A stretch of 35,393 nt of DNA from Verrucomicrobiales bacterium (lineage in GTDB: Bacteria > Verrucomicrobiota > Verrucomicrobiia > Limisphaerales > UBA1100). The stretch is from NCBI GenBank assembly GCA_005809105.1, contig SYLI01000017.1, positions 1 to 35,393 of the forward strand, read 5' to 3'. The notes below the pieces were generated by a model that had not been told where the DNA came from, did not search any database, and was given only the letters and a program-made list of their open reading frames with translations. Shown here one piece after another: positions 16,704 to 25,112 of this stretch; the first letter of the stretch is position 1; every line of letters begins with the position of its first letter. The translations under genes were made by a program, and so were the position numbers.

Positions 16704-16715
16704 CCCCGCCCCGGT

Positions 16716-16791
16716 GGGGTCGTAGCTCAGTTGGTAGAGCACCACAATGGCATTGTGGGGGTCAGGAGTTCGAATCTCCTCGGCTCCACCA
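16716..16791 (+). tRNA. tRNA-Ala (anticodon GGC), CCA encoded
   Basis: The 76 bases fold into a full cloverleaf. The seven-pair acceptor stem includes the G3:U70 wobble, the identity element read by alanyl-tRNA synthetase. A GCTC/GAGC D stem and a CCACA/TGTGG anticodon stem follow, the latter with a loop whose bases 34-36 are GGC. The T arm is AGGAG-TTCGAAT-CTCCT. Discriminator A73 is followed by an encoded CCA. It decodes GCC (and GCU by wobble), a common alanine codon in this GC-rich DNA. A T-rich stretch (16792-16799) follows, immediately before the stop of the convergent DUF1501 gene. Confidence 0.97.
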
Positions 16792-16800
16792 TTCTTTTTC

Positions 16801-18216
16801 TTAGCCCAGAACCTCGCGGATCACTTCGCCGCGCTCAAGAATGGGGCGTGGCCGGCCTTGGAAGTCTTTGACAATCGTGTGCGGTGCGATGCCCAGTGCC
16901 GAGTAGAGCGTGGCGGCGATGTCGGCGGGCGTGATGGGACGCGTAGTGGGTTCGGCCGCGTGCTTGTTTGTGGCGCCGATAACTTGGCCCGTGCGCGTGC
17001 CGCCGCCGGCAAAGAACATACTCCCGGCGGCTCCCCAATGGTCGCGTCCGCCGTTGCTGTTGATCTTGGGGGTGCGCCCGAATTCGGTGAGATATACCAC
17101 GAGCGTGCGCCCGAGCATGCCGCGTGCTTTAAGATCGGTCAGCAGTGCAGCAAAGGCCCGGTCCATCCCCGCCAGATGATAGCCGCGCCGCACCATGTCC
17201 TGTATGGGAGGATGGTTCTGCGTGGGCGCGTTATGGTTGTCCCAGATGTTGCCGTAGTCGGAGTCGTAGCCGTAGTCGACCATGACAAAGCGCGCGCCGG
17301 CCTCGACCAGTCTGCGCGCGAGCAGGCAGCGGCCGCCCAATTTCGTGCGGCCGTACTCCTCACGCACGGCGGGTGCTTCGCGGTCGAGGTCAAAGGCGTC
17401 GCGGATCCGGGCGTTTCGAGCCAGTCGCAGCGCGCTCTCAAATCCAGCGTCCTGTGCAGCCACCTCTGGCTGGCGATCCAGCCGGCGAAGCAGGGTGTCA
17501 AAACCTTCGCGCAGCCCGGCGCGCCGGTCGAGCCGGTCGCCCGTCAACTCCAGCGGCGCAGCCAGCGATTGAGGCTGCAGCTTTTCGTCGGCCAGCGAGG
17601 GCGGGTTGTCGAGTTTCTCGGCGACGGTGAAGTCCGGTTCGGCCGGCACGCCACCCACGCAGAATGGCGCGTGGTGCGCGCCCAGCCATCCGCCACGGAA
17701 GAAGTTGTACGGGGGCGGTCCGGGCCGGGTGGTGCCCGGCACGGCAATATAGCCGGGCAGGCCGCCACGCGGGCCGTGAAGGTGCGCAACGAGCGAACCG
17801 ATGTTGGGGTGCGTGTAAAGATCGCTCATCGCCACCTTGTGGCCTGAGAGCGTGTACACCTGACTCAGCAGATGGTCGTCGCTGTCGTGTGAATAGCTGC
17901 GCACCAACGCCAGCTCGTGCGCGACACGCGCAAGACGAGGCATGGTCTCGCAGAACTGCACTCCCGGAAGCGTGGTGGGGATGACACCGAGCTTGCCGCG
18001 AATCTCCGCGGGCGCATCGGGCTTGGGGTCAAACGAGTCGATGTGCGTCACCCCGCCGGCCATCCACAGAAAGATGACGGCGTCGGCGCGGGCGGCACCT
18101 GCCGCGGCGTCCAAGTGGGCGGGCAGCGCTGAGGCGGCGAAGCTGAGTGAGCCTGCGCGCAGAATATCGCGCCTGCTCCATGCGCGCCCCGGTGATGGAA
18201 ACACGGCCGCCTCCAT
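16801..18216 (-). CDS. Tat-exported DUF1501 protein
   Basis: This is a second, clearly different DUF1501 protein of 471 residues. The leader is SRRDILRAGSLSFAASALPAHL. The core shows VIFLWMAGGVTHIDSFDPKP (metal-site motif), RSYSHDSDDHLLSQVYTLSG, GGRCLLARRLVEAGARFVMVDYG, WDNHNAPTQNHPPIQDMV, VYLTEFGRTPKIN and GRDHWGAAGSMFFAGGGTRTG. The end ITPADIAATLYSALGI is typical of DUF1501. Periplasmic location is expected and the activity is unknown. No DUF1549/DUF1553 partner is adjacent; it faces the tRNA with a nine-base gap and diverges from a small secreted protein gene. The ATG at 18216 is used because the residues before it do not resemble a Tat n-region. Confidence 0.92.
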   Translation of the reverse strand: MEAAVFPSPGRAWSRRDILRAGSLSFAASALPAHLDAAAGAARADAVIFLWMAGGVTHIDSFDPKPDAPAEIRGKLGVIPTTLPGVQFCETMPRLARVAHELALVRSYSHDSDDHLLSQVYTLSGHKVAMSDLYTHPNIGSLVAHLHGPRGGLPGYIAVPGTTRPGPPPYNFFRGGWLGAHHAPFCVGGVPAEPDFTVAEKLDNPPSLADEKLQPQSLAAPLELTGDRLDRRAGLREGFDTLLRRLDRQPEVAAQDAGFESALRLARNARIRDAFDLDREAPAVREEYGRTKLGGRCLLARRLVEAGARFVMVDYGYDSDYGNIWDNHNAPTQNHPPIQDMVRRGYHLAGMDRAFAALLTDLKARGMLGRTLVVYLTEFGRTPKINSNGGRDHWGAAGSMFFAGGGTRTGQVIGATNKHAAEPTTRPITPADIAATLYSALGIAPHTIVKDFQGRPRPILERGEVIREVLG

Positions 18217-18306
18217 GGCCGCAGTATGCGCCTCACGTGTGGCCCGGCAAGGCCAAAGGCCACTTCGGGGCTTGCGCGGTGGGCACGGCACAGCCATGCT
18301 CGGAGT

Positions 18307-18768
18307 ATGCAATCACTACGGGGACTCCTGCTATGGGCCTTTGCCTCAGGGCTGATGTTGACGGCCCTTCGCGCAGCCGATGCGCCCACCGAGAAGGAAC
18401 GGTTCGACCAGTTCACCAAGGCGATGTCGGGCGTCAAGTTCTCAGGCCATTTCACCGTTGCCGGTCAGGAAGGCGCGCCGGCCAAAGAGGAGTACACCAT
18501 CCTCGAGGTGAAGAAACTCCCCCAAGGCGATCTGTGGCTTTTCCGGGCGCGGGTTAAATTTGGCAAGACGGACGTGACGGTGCCGATGCCCCTTCCGGTC
18601 AAGTGGGTGGGAAACGTCCCGGTCATCGCGATGGACAACGTGGCCATCCCGGGGCTGGGCACTTTCAGCTCGCACGTCGTGATTGAAGGCAACAAGTACG
18701 CGGGCACTTGGGTGCATGGCAAAGTCAGCGGGCACCTTTTTGGCGTGGTGGAAAAACTGCTCCCGTAA
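18307..18768 (+). CDS. Small secreted beta-rich protein of unknown function
   Basis: The 153-residue product starts with a Sec-type signal peptide (MQSLRGLLLWAFASGLMLTALRAADAP). The mature part (about 128 residues) alternates short polar and hydrophobic stretches, which predicts beta strands: EEYTILEVKKLPQGDLWLF, RVKFGKTDVTVPMPLPVKW, TFSSHVVIEGNKYAGTW, HGKVSGHLFGVVEKL. The pattern is reminiscent of a lipocalin-like or calycin barrel. It looks like an uncharacterised protein type shared by Planctomycetes and Verrucomicrobia, but I cannot name a family. The gene sits 39 bases before the large M28 peptidase gene on the same strand and could be co-transcribed with it. The coding nature is supported by the signal peptide and the tight fit between neighbours. 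Confidence 0.8.
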   Translation: MQSLRGLLLWAFASGLMLTALRAADAPTEKERFDQFTKAMSGVKFSGHFTVAGQEGAPAKEEYTILEVKKLPQGDLWLFRARVKFGKTDVTVPMPLPVKWVGNVPVIAMDNVAIPGLGTFSSHVVIEGNKYAGTWVHGKVSGHLFGVVEKLLP

Positions 18769-18795
18769 AGCCTACTGCGCGGGGCACAGGATGCC

Positions 18796-18800
18796 GGAGG
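18796..18800 (+). promoter_or_regulatory. Strong ribosome binding site of the M28 peptidase gene
   Basis: GGAGG lies seven bases before the ATG at 18808, separated only by T residues. It fixes the start and is unusual here, since most genes in the window have no such site. Confidence 0.8.
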
Positions 18801-18807
18801 TTTTTTT

Positions 18808-21741
18808 ATGAAATCAACGTGGTGGATTGGCGGAGCGTTGGTGGGTGCCGTTGCGATGACGACGGGGCAGGCGGCTGCTCCGGACGCACCAAAGGGCGAG
18901 GCCCAGTTTCTTGTCCGCACGCGGCAGCTAACGCTGGAGGGCAAGCGCAGCGGCGAGGGGTATTTCTCGCCCGAGGGCAACGCCGTTATTTTCCAAAGCG
19001 AGCGCGAGGAGGGCAATCCCTTCTACCAGATCTACATTCTCGACCTCGTGACGGGGGACACTCAGCGCGTGTCACCGGGCACGGGCAAGACGACCTGCGC
19101 CTTCTTCCGGCCGGGCAGCAACGAGGTGCTCTTTGCCAGTTCGCACACGGATGCGAATGCCCGTGTAAAGCAGAAGGAGGAGCTCGACTTCCGCGCCGCC
19201 GGCAAGCAGCGGCGTTACGCGTGGGACTACGATGAGCACATGGACATTTTCACCGCCAAGCGCGACGGCTCGGGCCTGCGCCGGCTGACCAGCCAAACGG
19301 GTTATGACGCCGAGGGGGCGTTTTCTCCCGACGGCAGCCAGATTGTCTTTTGTTCCATCCGCGATGCCTACGCCAACGACAAGCTCTCTGCGGCCGACCG
19401 CGAGCGGCTCAAGTCTGATCCCTCCTACTTCGCCGAGATCTACATCATGAATGCCGATGGCACGCAGCCGCGCCGCCTCACCCAGCATCCGGGCTACGAC
19501 GGCGGGCCCTTTTTCTCCCCCGACGGCCAGCGCATCATCTGGCGGCGTTTTTCCGAGAAGGGCGACACGGCTGATGTGCACACCATGAAGGTGGATGGCA
19601 CCGACGTGCGGCGGCTCACCGACTTTGGCGCATTGTCCTGGGCGCCTTACTTCCACCCCAGTTCGCAGTACGTCGTCTTCGCCAGCAACAAGGAAGGCTT
19701 CTCTAACTTCGAGGTTTATCTCGTGGACGCTGCCGGCGCCCGCCAGCCCATCCGCGTGACGCACACCGACGGGTTTGATGGCCTGCCTGTTTTTTCGCCC
19801 GATGGACGCAAGCTGATGTGGACGAGCAACCGCACAGAGAATGCCAAGTCGCAGCTCTTTATCGCCGAGTGGAATCATGAGGAGGCGCTGGCGGCCTTGG
19901 GGAAGGCAGAGCGCCGTGCGGTGGTGGCGGTGCCGGCAGTGCCGGGCGCCGCGGCAGGAAAACTCACGCACGAGCTGGCCACGGCGGATTTTCGCGCGCA
20001 GTCAGAGGTGTTGGCTTCCGATGAGATGGAAGGGCGCCTCACCGGCACCGATGGCTCGCGCAAGGCGGCCGAGTACATCGTCTCGCGCTTGCGCGATTTG
20101 GGATTGCAGCCGCGCGGCGACAACGGAACTTTTTATCAGCGCGTGCCCTTCAAGTTTGGGGTGGATGTCATCAAGGAGCGCAATGAGCTCATCGTCACCG
20201 GCAAGGATGGGCGCGAGACCCGTTTTGAGGTTGAGAAGGACTACTCGCCGCTCTCGTTCACTTCGAATGACAACGCCACGGCCGGAGTGGTGTTTGGCGG
20301 CTATGGCATTTCGGTGGCTGGCAACGCGGGCGAAGGCTACGATTCCTACGCGGGACTCAACTGCACCAACAAGGTGGTGATGGTGCTGCGCTATGTGCCC
20401 GAAGGCGTGGAGGCCAAGCGGCGCGAAAAACTGCTCGCCAACGCGGCGCTGCAGTTTAAAGGCCTTCTCGCCCGGCGACAGGGAGCCCGGGGTGTGATCA
20501 TCGTCTCAGGCCCCAACTCGGCCAACGCCGGAAAACTCATCCCCCCCAACTACGACCGCGGCGCAGCGGGCAGCGGCATCGTGGCCATGTCGGCCAATCA
20601 CGCGGTGGCCAACGCGCTCATGGCGGCCGTGGGCAAGGACATCAAGAAGGCGCAGGACGAGCTGGACAAGGAAAACCCTCACTCACGACTTGGCTATGAT
20701 CTGCCGGGCGTCACGGTGCGTATGCGCGCAGCGGTGCGGCAGGTCGATCGCGAGGATCGCAACATCGTGGCTGTGCTCCCGCCGGGAGTGCCCGGAGCGC
20801 AGGACGAATACGTCATGGTGGGCGCACACTATGATCATCTGGGTTACAACGACGGCGGACTGCAACCCAAGGGCGGCAACCCGGGTTCCATCCACAATGG
20901 CGCCGACGACAATACCTCGGGCAGCGTCACCTTGCTGGAATTGGCGGCATGGCTGGCCGAACAACGCCGGCTTAAACCCCAGCAATTTAAGCGCGGCGTC
21001 ATTTTCTGTTGGTGGACCGGCGAGGAGCTGGGACTCCTAGGCTCAGCCCAATACGCCCGGACGCCGACGGTGCCCTTTGAGCGGACCGTCGCCTACCTCA
21101 ACTTCGACATGGTGGGCCGGCTGGCCGACAACAACCTCATCATTCAGGGCATGGGCACCTCGTCGGTGTGGAAGAAGGTTATTGAGAAGGCCAACGTCGC
21201 CGCCGGCTTTTCGTTAAAACTGCAGAACGACCCCTATCAGCCGACCGACATCACCTCCATCTATCCCAAGGGAGTGCCCTCGATTGCGCTCTTCACCGGC
21301 CTGCACAAGGACTATCACAAACCCAGCGATGACGCGCCCACGCTCAACTACGAAGGCATGGAACGCATCGCGCAGTTCTCGGCGCGGCTGCTGGTGGAAC
21401 TCTGCGGGGAATTGCCGCGGCCTGATTATCTCAAGGTGGAAAGGGGCGACCGCGGCGGCCAGCGCGACCAGTTGCGCGCCTACATTGGCACCATCCCCGA
21501 CTACGCGGCCGAACTGGAAGGGGTGAAACTGAGCGGCGTGCGCGCCGGCGGTCCGGCGGAGAAGGGCGGTCTCAAGGGCGGCGACATCATCGTGGAATTC
21601 AATGGGCAGAAGGTGAAGAACATCTACGAGTTTACCAGCGGGCTCGACAGCGTGAAGATCGGCAAGCCCGTTCCCGTCGTCGTGCTGCGCGAAGGCAAGC
21701 GCGTATCCTTGAGCGTCACGCCCGAGCCGCGCAACAATTAA
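18808..21741 (+). CDS. Secreted beta-propeller / M28 metallopeptidase / PDZ protein
   Basis: This 977-residue exported protein joins three parts. After a signal peptide (ends near residue 24), a TolB-like propeller (about 35-380) has repeated PD40 units such as AFSPDGSQIVF, FFSPDGQRIIW and VFSPDGRKLMW. An M28 aminopeptidase domain (about 395-890) is interrupted by a PA-like insert (about 470-630). Its two-zinc ligands are His674 (GAHYDH), Asp700 (NGADDN), Glu740 with the catalytic base Glu739 (GEELG), Asp767 (NFDMVG) and His837 (DYHKPSDD). A C-terminal PDZ domain follows (about 895-975, VRAGGPAEKGGLKGGDIIVEFNG). All catalytic positions are present, so it is expected to be an active aminopeptidase or related amidohydrolase in the periplasm or outside. 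The propeller and PDZ could hold peptides or partners. The start is fixed by a GGAGG site seven bases upstream. Confidence 0.94.
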   Translation: MKSTWWIGGALVGAVAMTTGQAAAPDAPKGEAQFLVRTRQLTLEGKRSGEGYFSPEGNAVIFQSEREEGNPFYQIYILDLVTGDTQRVSPGTGKTTCAFFRPGSNEVLFASSHTDANARVKQKEELDFRAAGKQRRYAWDYDEHMDIFTAKRDGSGLRRLTSQTGYDAEGAFSPDGSQIVFCSIRDAYANDKLSAADRERLKSDPSYFAEIYIMNADGTQPRRLTQHPGYDGGPFFSPDGQRIIWRRFSEKGDTADVHTMKVDGTDVRRLTDFGALSWAPYFHPSSQYVVFASNKEGFSNFEVYLVDAAGARQPIRVTHTDGFDGLPVFSPDGRKLMWTSNRTENAKSQLFIAEWNHEEALAALGKAERRAVVAVPAVPGAAAGKLTHELATADFRAQSEVLASDEMEGRLTGTDGSRKAAEYIVSRLRDLGLQPRGDNGTFYQRVPFKFGVDVIKERNELIVTGKDGRETRFEVEKDYSPLSFTSNDNATAGVVFGGYGISVAGNAGEGYDSYAGLNCTNKVVMVLRYVPEGVEAKRREKLLANAALQFKGLLARRQGARGVIIVSGPNSANAGKLIPPNYDRGAAGSGIVAMSANHAVANALMAAVGKDIKKAQDELDKENPHSRLGYDLPGVTVRMRAAVRQVDREDRNIVAVLPPGVPGAQDEYVMVGAHYDHLGYNDGGLQPKGGNPGSIHNGADDNTSGSVTLLELAAWLAEQRRLKPQQFKRGVIFCWWTGEELGLLGSAQYARTPTVPFERTVAYLNFDMVGRLADNNLIIQGMGTSSVWKKVIEKANVAAGFSLKLQNDPYQPTDITSIYPKGVPSIALFTGLHKDYHKPSDDAPTLNYEGMERIAQFSARLLVELCGELPRPDYLKVERGDRGGQRDQLRAYIGTIPDYAAELEGVKLSGVRAGGPAEKGGLKGGDIIVEFNGQKVKNIYEFTSGLDSVKIGKPVPVVVLREGKRVSLSVTPEPRNN

Positions 21742-21762
21742 TCCGGCTGCCGGGGCGCGTGC

Positions 21763-23973
21763 TTACAGCCGCTGAAAGAGTTCGAGGAGCCGCTCGCGAT
21801 TGAATCCGGGCGGATCGTGGTCGAGCAGCCACTGCACATCCTCTTTCGCCGCGGCGTTGCGGCCCAGCTTCATCTGCATGAGCGCGCGGTTGAGACGTTC
21901 GCCGGCGGCCGTGGGGTCGAGCAGCAGAAGCGTGTCCAGATAGCGCAGCAGGGTGGCGGGCGGTTCGCGATCGTTGGAGATGGAAATGAGATTGCGCAGC
22001 ATGCGCACGATGATGGCGCGCTTAGTGGCCGGCTCCAGATCCTGATCGCGCAGCGGGCCGTCGCCCTCGCGCCGCGCCAGAGCCGCGGCCTCGGCGCGGG
22101 AGAGCAGCCGGGCGCCATCGTAGGCGTCGATTAACTGGACTGGTTGTCCCGGGCGGAGGTGGCCGACGACAAAGTGGCCGGGCAGGGGAATGCCCGCCAG
22201 CTTGAGCCCCAGCCGCTGGCCAATTTCCATGTAGAGCACGGCAAGCGTGATGGGGATGCCCTCGCGGTCGTCGATGACCTCGTTGAGGTAGCTGTTGGCG
22301 CGGTGATAGTAGTCGCCGCGGCTGCCGTGATATCCGTTCTGCTCAAAGAGGTGGCGGCCCAGTGCGGCGAGCTTTACCGTGGCATTGGCGTCGGCGGGCA
22401 GCGTGGACTGGATGTCCGCGGCCATGCCATCCACGAGGCCCAGATAGTGCGGCACGTCCACGTCGGGATTATCCAGGCGCGATACCAACAGGGCTGCACG
22501 CAGGAGGTTGATCTTTTCCTCGGGCTTGGAGAGCTCAGCATGCAGGTCGTTCTGCAGGGAAGTTTCGTGGAGGCGTTGGGCCAGCGCGCGCAGGTGTCGC
22601 GCCTGTTCTTCCATCCGGTCGGCGCGGCTGCGCAGCAATCCCTGCGCGGGGGCGGCATTGGTCTTGAGTCGAGCCATCAGCACGGCGTCCGCCTCGGCGC
22701 GGGGTTCCCATCCATCCACAGCCTTTGTGATGAGGGCGAGCGCTTCGGGTGTTGTGGCCAAATCGGCGAGCTGTGCGCCCGCACGGAAGTTTCTAAACTG
22801 CGCCTTGGTATCGCGAAACTTGGCCAGTCCAACTTTGCCGTGTGGCAAACCGCCGTCATCGAGCTGGTACGCAAGCTGGCCGTTGATGTGACAAATGATC
22901 TGCTGCTTCTCATGGCGAACTCGGAGCGTGTTCCAATCCCCGGGGCGATAGGCGGGGTGCGCCTGATCCTTGAGGATGACCCAGTTGAAGACCGTCGGGC
23001 CATCAAAGCGCGTGAGGCGCAGCTTGCCCGCACTCGGGTAGAAGCCGTAGTGCCGTTGGTCGCCATCGCTTCCAAAGACCAAGCCGGCCGCGCCCGCTTC
23101 GTCGTCGAGCTTGAGGGTCACTTCCAGCTCCTGCGCGCCATCGAGCTGAGCCGCCTGCCAGAGGCACAAGGCGCGCCCGCCAAAGCCGCTGCCTGGGTCG
23201 CTGACGCTGATGCGTCCTGCGCGCTGGCTCCAGCTTGCGCCCATCAGGGGCTGCCATTCGCGCGGGTTAAGGCGGCCCAGCGTGAGCCAGCGATCCATCG
23301 TCGTGGGGTTGGGTTTGTCCAGCAGGGGCTTGAGCGCGTTGATGGGCACCGCGAAACCCAGGTTGGCCGTCACCATGGATTTCATCGTCATCACACCGTG
23401 GACGTTGCCCTTCAAATCCAGCACGGGGCCGCCGCTGTTCCCCGGTTCCACGGGGATGGCGATTTGCAGCATGGTTCCCATTTCCATTTCCCGGCGGGCC
23501 GAGAGCACTCCCTGCACGACGCTTCCGACGAGTCCCATGGGGTTGCCGATGGCCAGAAAGGGCGCGCCGGTGGGCAGCTTGTCCGAATCGCCCAAGGGAA
23601 GCGGCACCAAGCCCGCCGCCTTGACGCGCAGCACGGCCAGATCGCGCTGGCGATCCCATGCGTGCACGGCTTCCACGGCCACTTCGCGGTTGTCGGCCAG
23701 TCGCACCTGAATGGCGCGGCCCTCCTCGATGACATGCAGGCAGGTGGCAATGAGGTTGGTGCCCACGACAAACCCCGTTCCTGAGCCTTCGCGCGCGCCC
23801 GCCCGGCTGGCGTGGCTGACGGTGACCACCGACGCCTTTACGCGCGCGGCAAGCGCTTCGACCGGCAGCGTTGCATTATTTTGATCGGCCGCCGCGCAGG
23901 TGGACGCGGGCTCAAGGTGGGCCACCCAGCAGGCAAGCCAGAGGAGGCAGGGGACGCGAAGGCCCGATTGCAT
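21763..23973 (-). CDS. Trypsin-like protease / lectin-fold / SirB1-like transglutaminase fusion
   Basis: This 736-residue exported protein has a signal peptide (MQSGLRVPCLLWLACWVAHL), an HtrA-type serine protease domain (about 38-220) with triad His80 (TCLHVI), Asp111 (RDLAVL) and Ser180 (PGNSGGP), and no PDZ domain. Residues 240-400 look like a concanavalin/DUF1080-type beta sandwich (GLVFGSDGDQRHYGFYP, WNTLRVRHEKQQIICHINGQ). A helical stretch leads to a SirB1/transglutaminase-like domain (about 470-640) with NSYLNEVIDDREGIPITL (560-577) and PGHFVVGH (598-605), then TPR-like helices to the end. In the SirB1 part the usual transglutaminase Cys seems to be missing, as in most SirB1 proteins. 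The combination is unusual. The ATG at 23973 is chosen because the signal peptide starts there. It converges on the M28 peptidase gene (21 bases). Confidence 0.88.
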   Translation of the reverse strand: MQSGLRVPCLLWLACWVAHLEPASTCAAADQNNATLPVEALAARVKASVVTVSHASRAGAREGSGTGFVVGTNLIATCLHVIEEGRAIQVRLADNREVAVEAVHAWDRQRDLAVLRVKAAGLVPLPLGDSDKLPTGAPFLAIGNPMGLVGSVVQGVLSARREMEMGTMLQIAIPVEPGNSGGPVLDLKGNVHGVMTMKSMVTANLGFAVPINALKPLLDKPNPTTMDRWLTLGRLNPREWQPLMGASWSQRAGRISVSDPGSGFGGRALCLWQAAQLDGAQELEVTLKLDDEAGAAGLVFGSDGDQRHYGFYPSAGKLRLTRFDGPTVFNWVILKDQAHPAYRPGDWNTLRVRHEKQQIICHINGQLAYQLDDGGLPHGKVGLAKFRDTKAQFRNFRAGAQLADLATTPEALALITKAVDGWEPRAEADAVLMARLKTNAAPAQGLLRSRADRMEEQARHLRALAQRLHETSLQNDLHAELSKPEEKINLLRAALLVSRLDNPDVDVPHYLGLVDGMAADIQSTLPADANATVKLAALGRHLFEQNGYHGSRGDYYHRANSYLNEVIDDREGIPITLAVLYMEIGQRLGLKLAGIPLPGHFVVGHLRPGQPVQLIDAYDGARLLSRAEAAALARREGDGPLRDQDLEPATKRAIIVRMLRNLISISNDREPPATLLRYLDTLLLLDPTAAGERLNRALMQMKLGRNAAAKEDVQWLLDHDPPGFNRERLLELFQRL

Positions 23974-23979
23974 GCCGCG

Positions 23980-23999
23980 CAAGATAGCGTGCGCTCTTG
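23980..23999. repeat. Interrupted inverted repeat in the divergent gap
   Basis: CAAGA (23980-23984) pairs with TCTTG (23995-23999) and GCG (23987-23989) with CGC (23992-23994), leaving TA unpaired on one side. It lies just upstream of the protease-fusion start in the 108-base gap shared with the DUF3500-like gene and might bind a regulator. Chance occurrence is not excluded. Confidence 0.25.
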
Positions 24000-24081
24000 G
24001 GTGGGCGAAGTCCAAAGTATCCCCGAAGAAACTTCCCAGTTTGTGCTGGCCAAAGTGGCGGGGCGGCCTAGGGTTTCATTC

Positions 24082-25092
24082 ATGAACACACCTTCTTCCC
24101 ATGCGCCGGAGCCATGCACCTGTTCCGGATTAAACCGCCGGGATTTCATCCGCCATGCCGGCACCGGGCTCGCCGTGGCGGGTCTGGCTGGCGCGGCCGT
24201 TGCCCCGGCGCTGGACGTCGCGCTAAAGCCCGTGGCCAGTGAGACGCTGGCGGCCACGCTCTTTAAATCGCTCTCGGAGAAGCAGCGCGCCTCGCTGTGT
24301 TTTTCCTTTGACCACGAGCTGCGCTCCAAGGTGGATAACAACTGGCATATTACCAAGTCGACCGTGGCGGACATGACCAAGGATCAGCAGGACATGGTGA
24401 AGGCCATCTTCGATGGGCTGCACAGTCCCGAATACCGTGAGACGGTTTACAAGCAGGTCGTGCACGACGCGGGCAAGGCTGGGTTTGGTGGCTCTGCCGT
24501 GGCGTTCTTCGGCGAGCCGGGCACGGGCAAGTTTGAGTTTGTCTTCACGGGGCGCCACGTGACGCGCCGCTGCGACGGAGATTCGGTGGCGGGCGCAGCG
24601 TTCGGCGGCCCGATTTTCTACGGGCACGCGGCCAAGGAGTTCAACGAGACGGCCGACCATCCGGGCAACGTGTACTGGTTTCAGGCCAAGCGCGCGAACG
24701 CGCTGTATCAGGCGCTGGATGGCAAGCAGCGCAAGGCGGCGCTGCTGGGCGAGTCGCGCGGAGAGAATGGAACTGACACGATCAAACTCAAAGGCAAGTC
24801 GGCCAGCATGGAAGGACTCCGCGTGGGCGAGATGACACCAGACCAAAAGGGTTTGGTTAAAAAGGTCATGGCCGACCTGCTGGCACCTTTCCGCAAGGCC
24901 GATGCAGATGAAGCGATGAAGCTCATCGAGAAGAGCGGGATGGACAATCTGCACATGGCCTTTTTCCAGAAGGAAAACATCGGCGACGACGAGACGTGGG
25001 ACGTGTGGCAGATCGAAGGGCCCGCCATGCTGTGGTATTTCAGGGGAAAACCGCACGTGCACACTTGGGTGCATATTCGCGAGACGGCGTAA
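24082..25092 (+). CDS. Tat-exported DUF3500-like protein
   Basis: The 336-residue product carries a twin-arginine leader (LNRRDFIRHAGTGLAVAGLAG), so it is exported folded. The rest follows the DUF3500 layout: an opening helix LSEKQRASLCFSFDHELR, MTKDQQDMVKAIF, the central FFGEPGTGKFEFVFTGRHVTRRCDGD, AAFGGPIFYGH, a second LDGKQRKAAL helix, MTPDQKGLVKKVM, and the end VWQIEGPAMLWYFRGKPHVHTWVHI. The histidines in TGRH and near the C-terminus (HVHTWVH) could bind metal, but no activity is known for the family. It diverges from the protease-fusion gene (108-base gap) and is closed by a strong terminator, so it is probably a single-gene unit. A Cys-rich start (EPCTCSG) before the RR motif is slightly unusual. 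Confidence 0.8.
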   Translation: MNTPSSHAPEPCTCSGLNRRDFIRHAGTGLAVAGLAGAAVAPALDVALKPVASETLAATLFKSLSEKQRASLCFSFDHELRSKVDNNWHITKSTVADMTKDQQDMVKAIFDGLHSPEYRETVYKQVVHDAGKAGFGGSAVAFFGEPGTGKFEFVFTGRHVTRRCDGDSVAGAAFGGPIFYGHAAKEFNETADHPGNVYWFQAKRANALYQALDGKQRKAALLGESRGENGTDTIKLKGKSASMEGLRVGEMTPDQKGLVKKVMADLLAPFRKADADEAMKLIEKSGMDNLHMAFFQKENIGDDETWDVWQIEGPAMLWYFRGKPHVHTWVHIRETA

Positions 25093-25112
25093 CGCCAATA
25101 AATCCTCTGCAG

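Noticed and set aside
16747-17847. Plus-strand open frame beginning inside the tRNA
   Set aside because: It starts within tRNA-Ala and runs antisense to the DUF1501 gene, so it cannot be a real gene.
22144-23784. Plus-strand open frame of 546 codons opposite the protease fusion
   Set aside because: It is the antisense of a gene with an intact serine protease triad and SirB1 motif; no recognisable domain.
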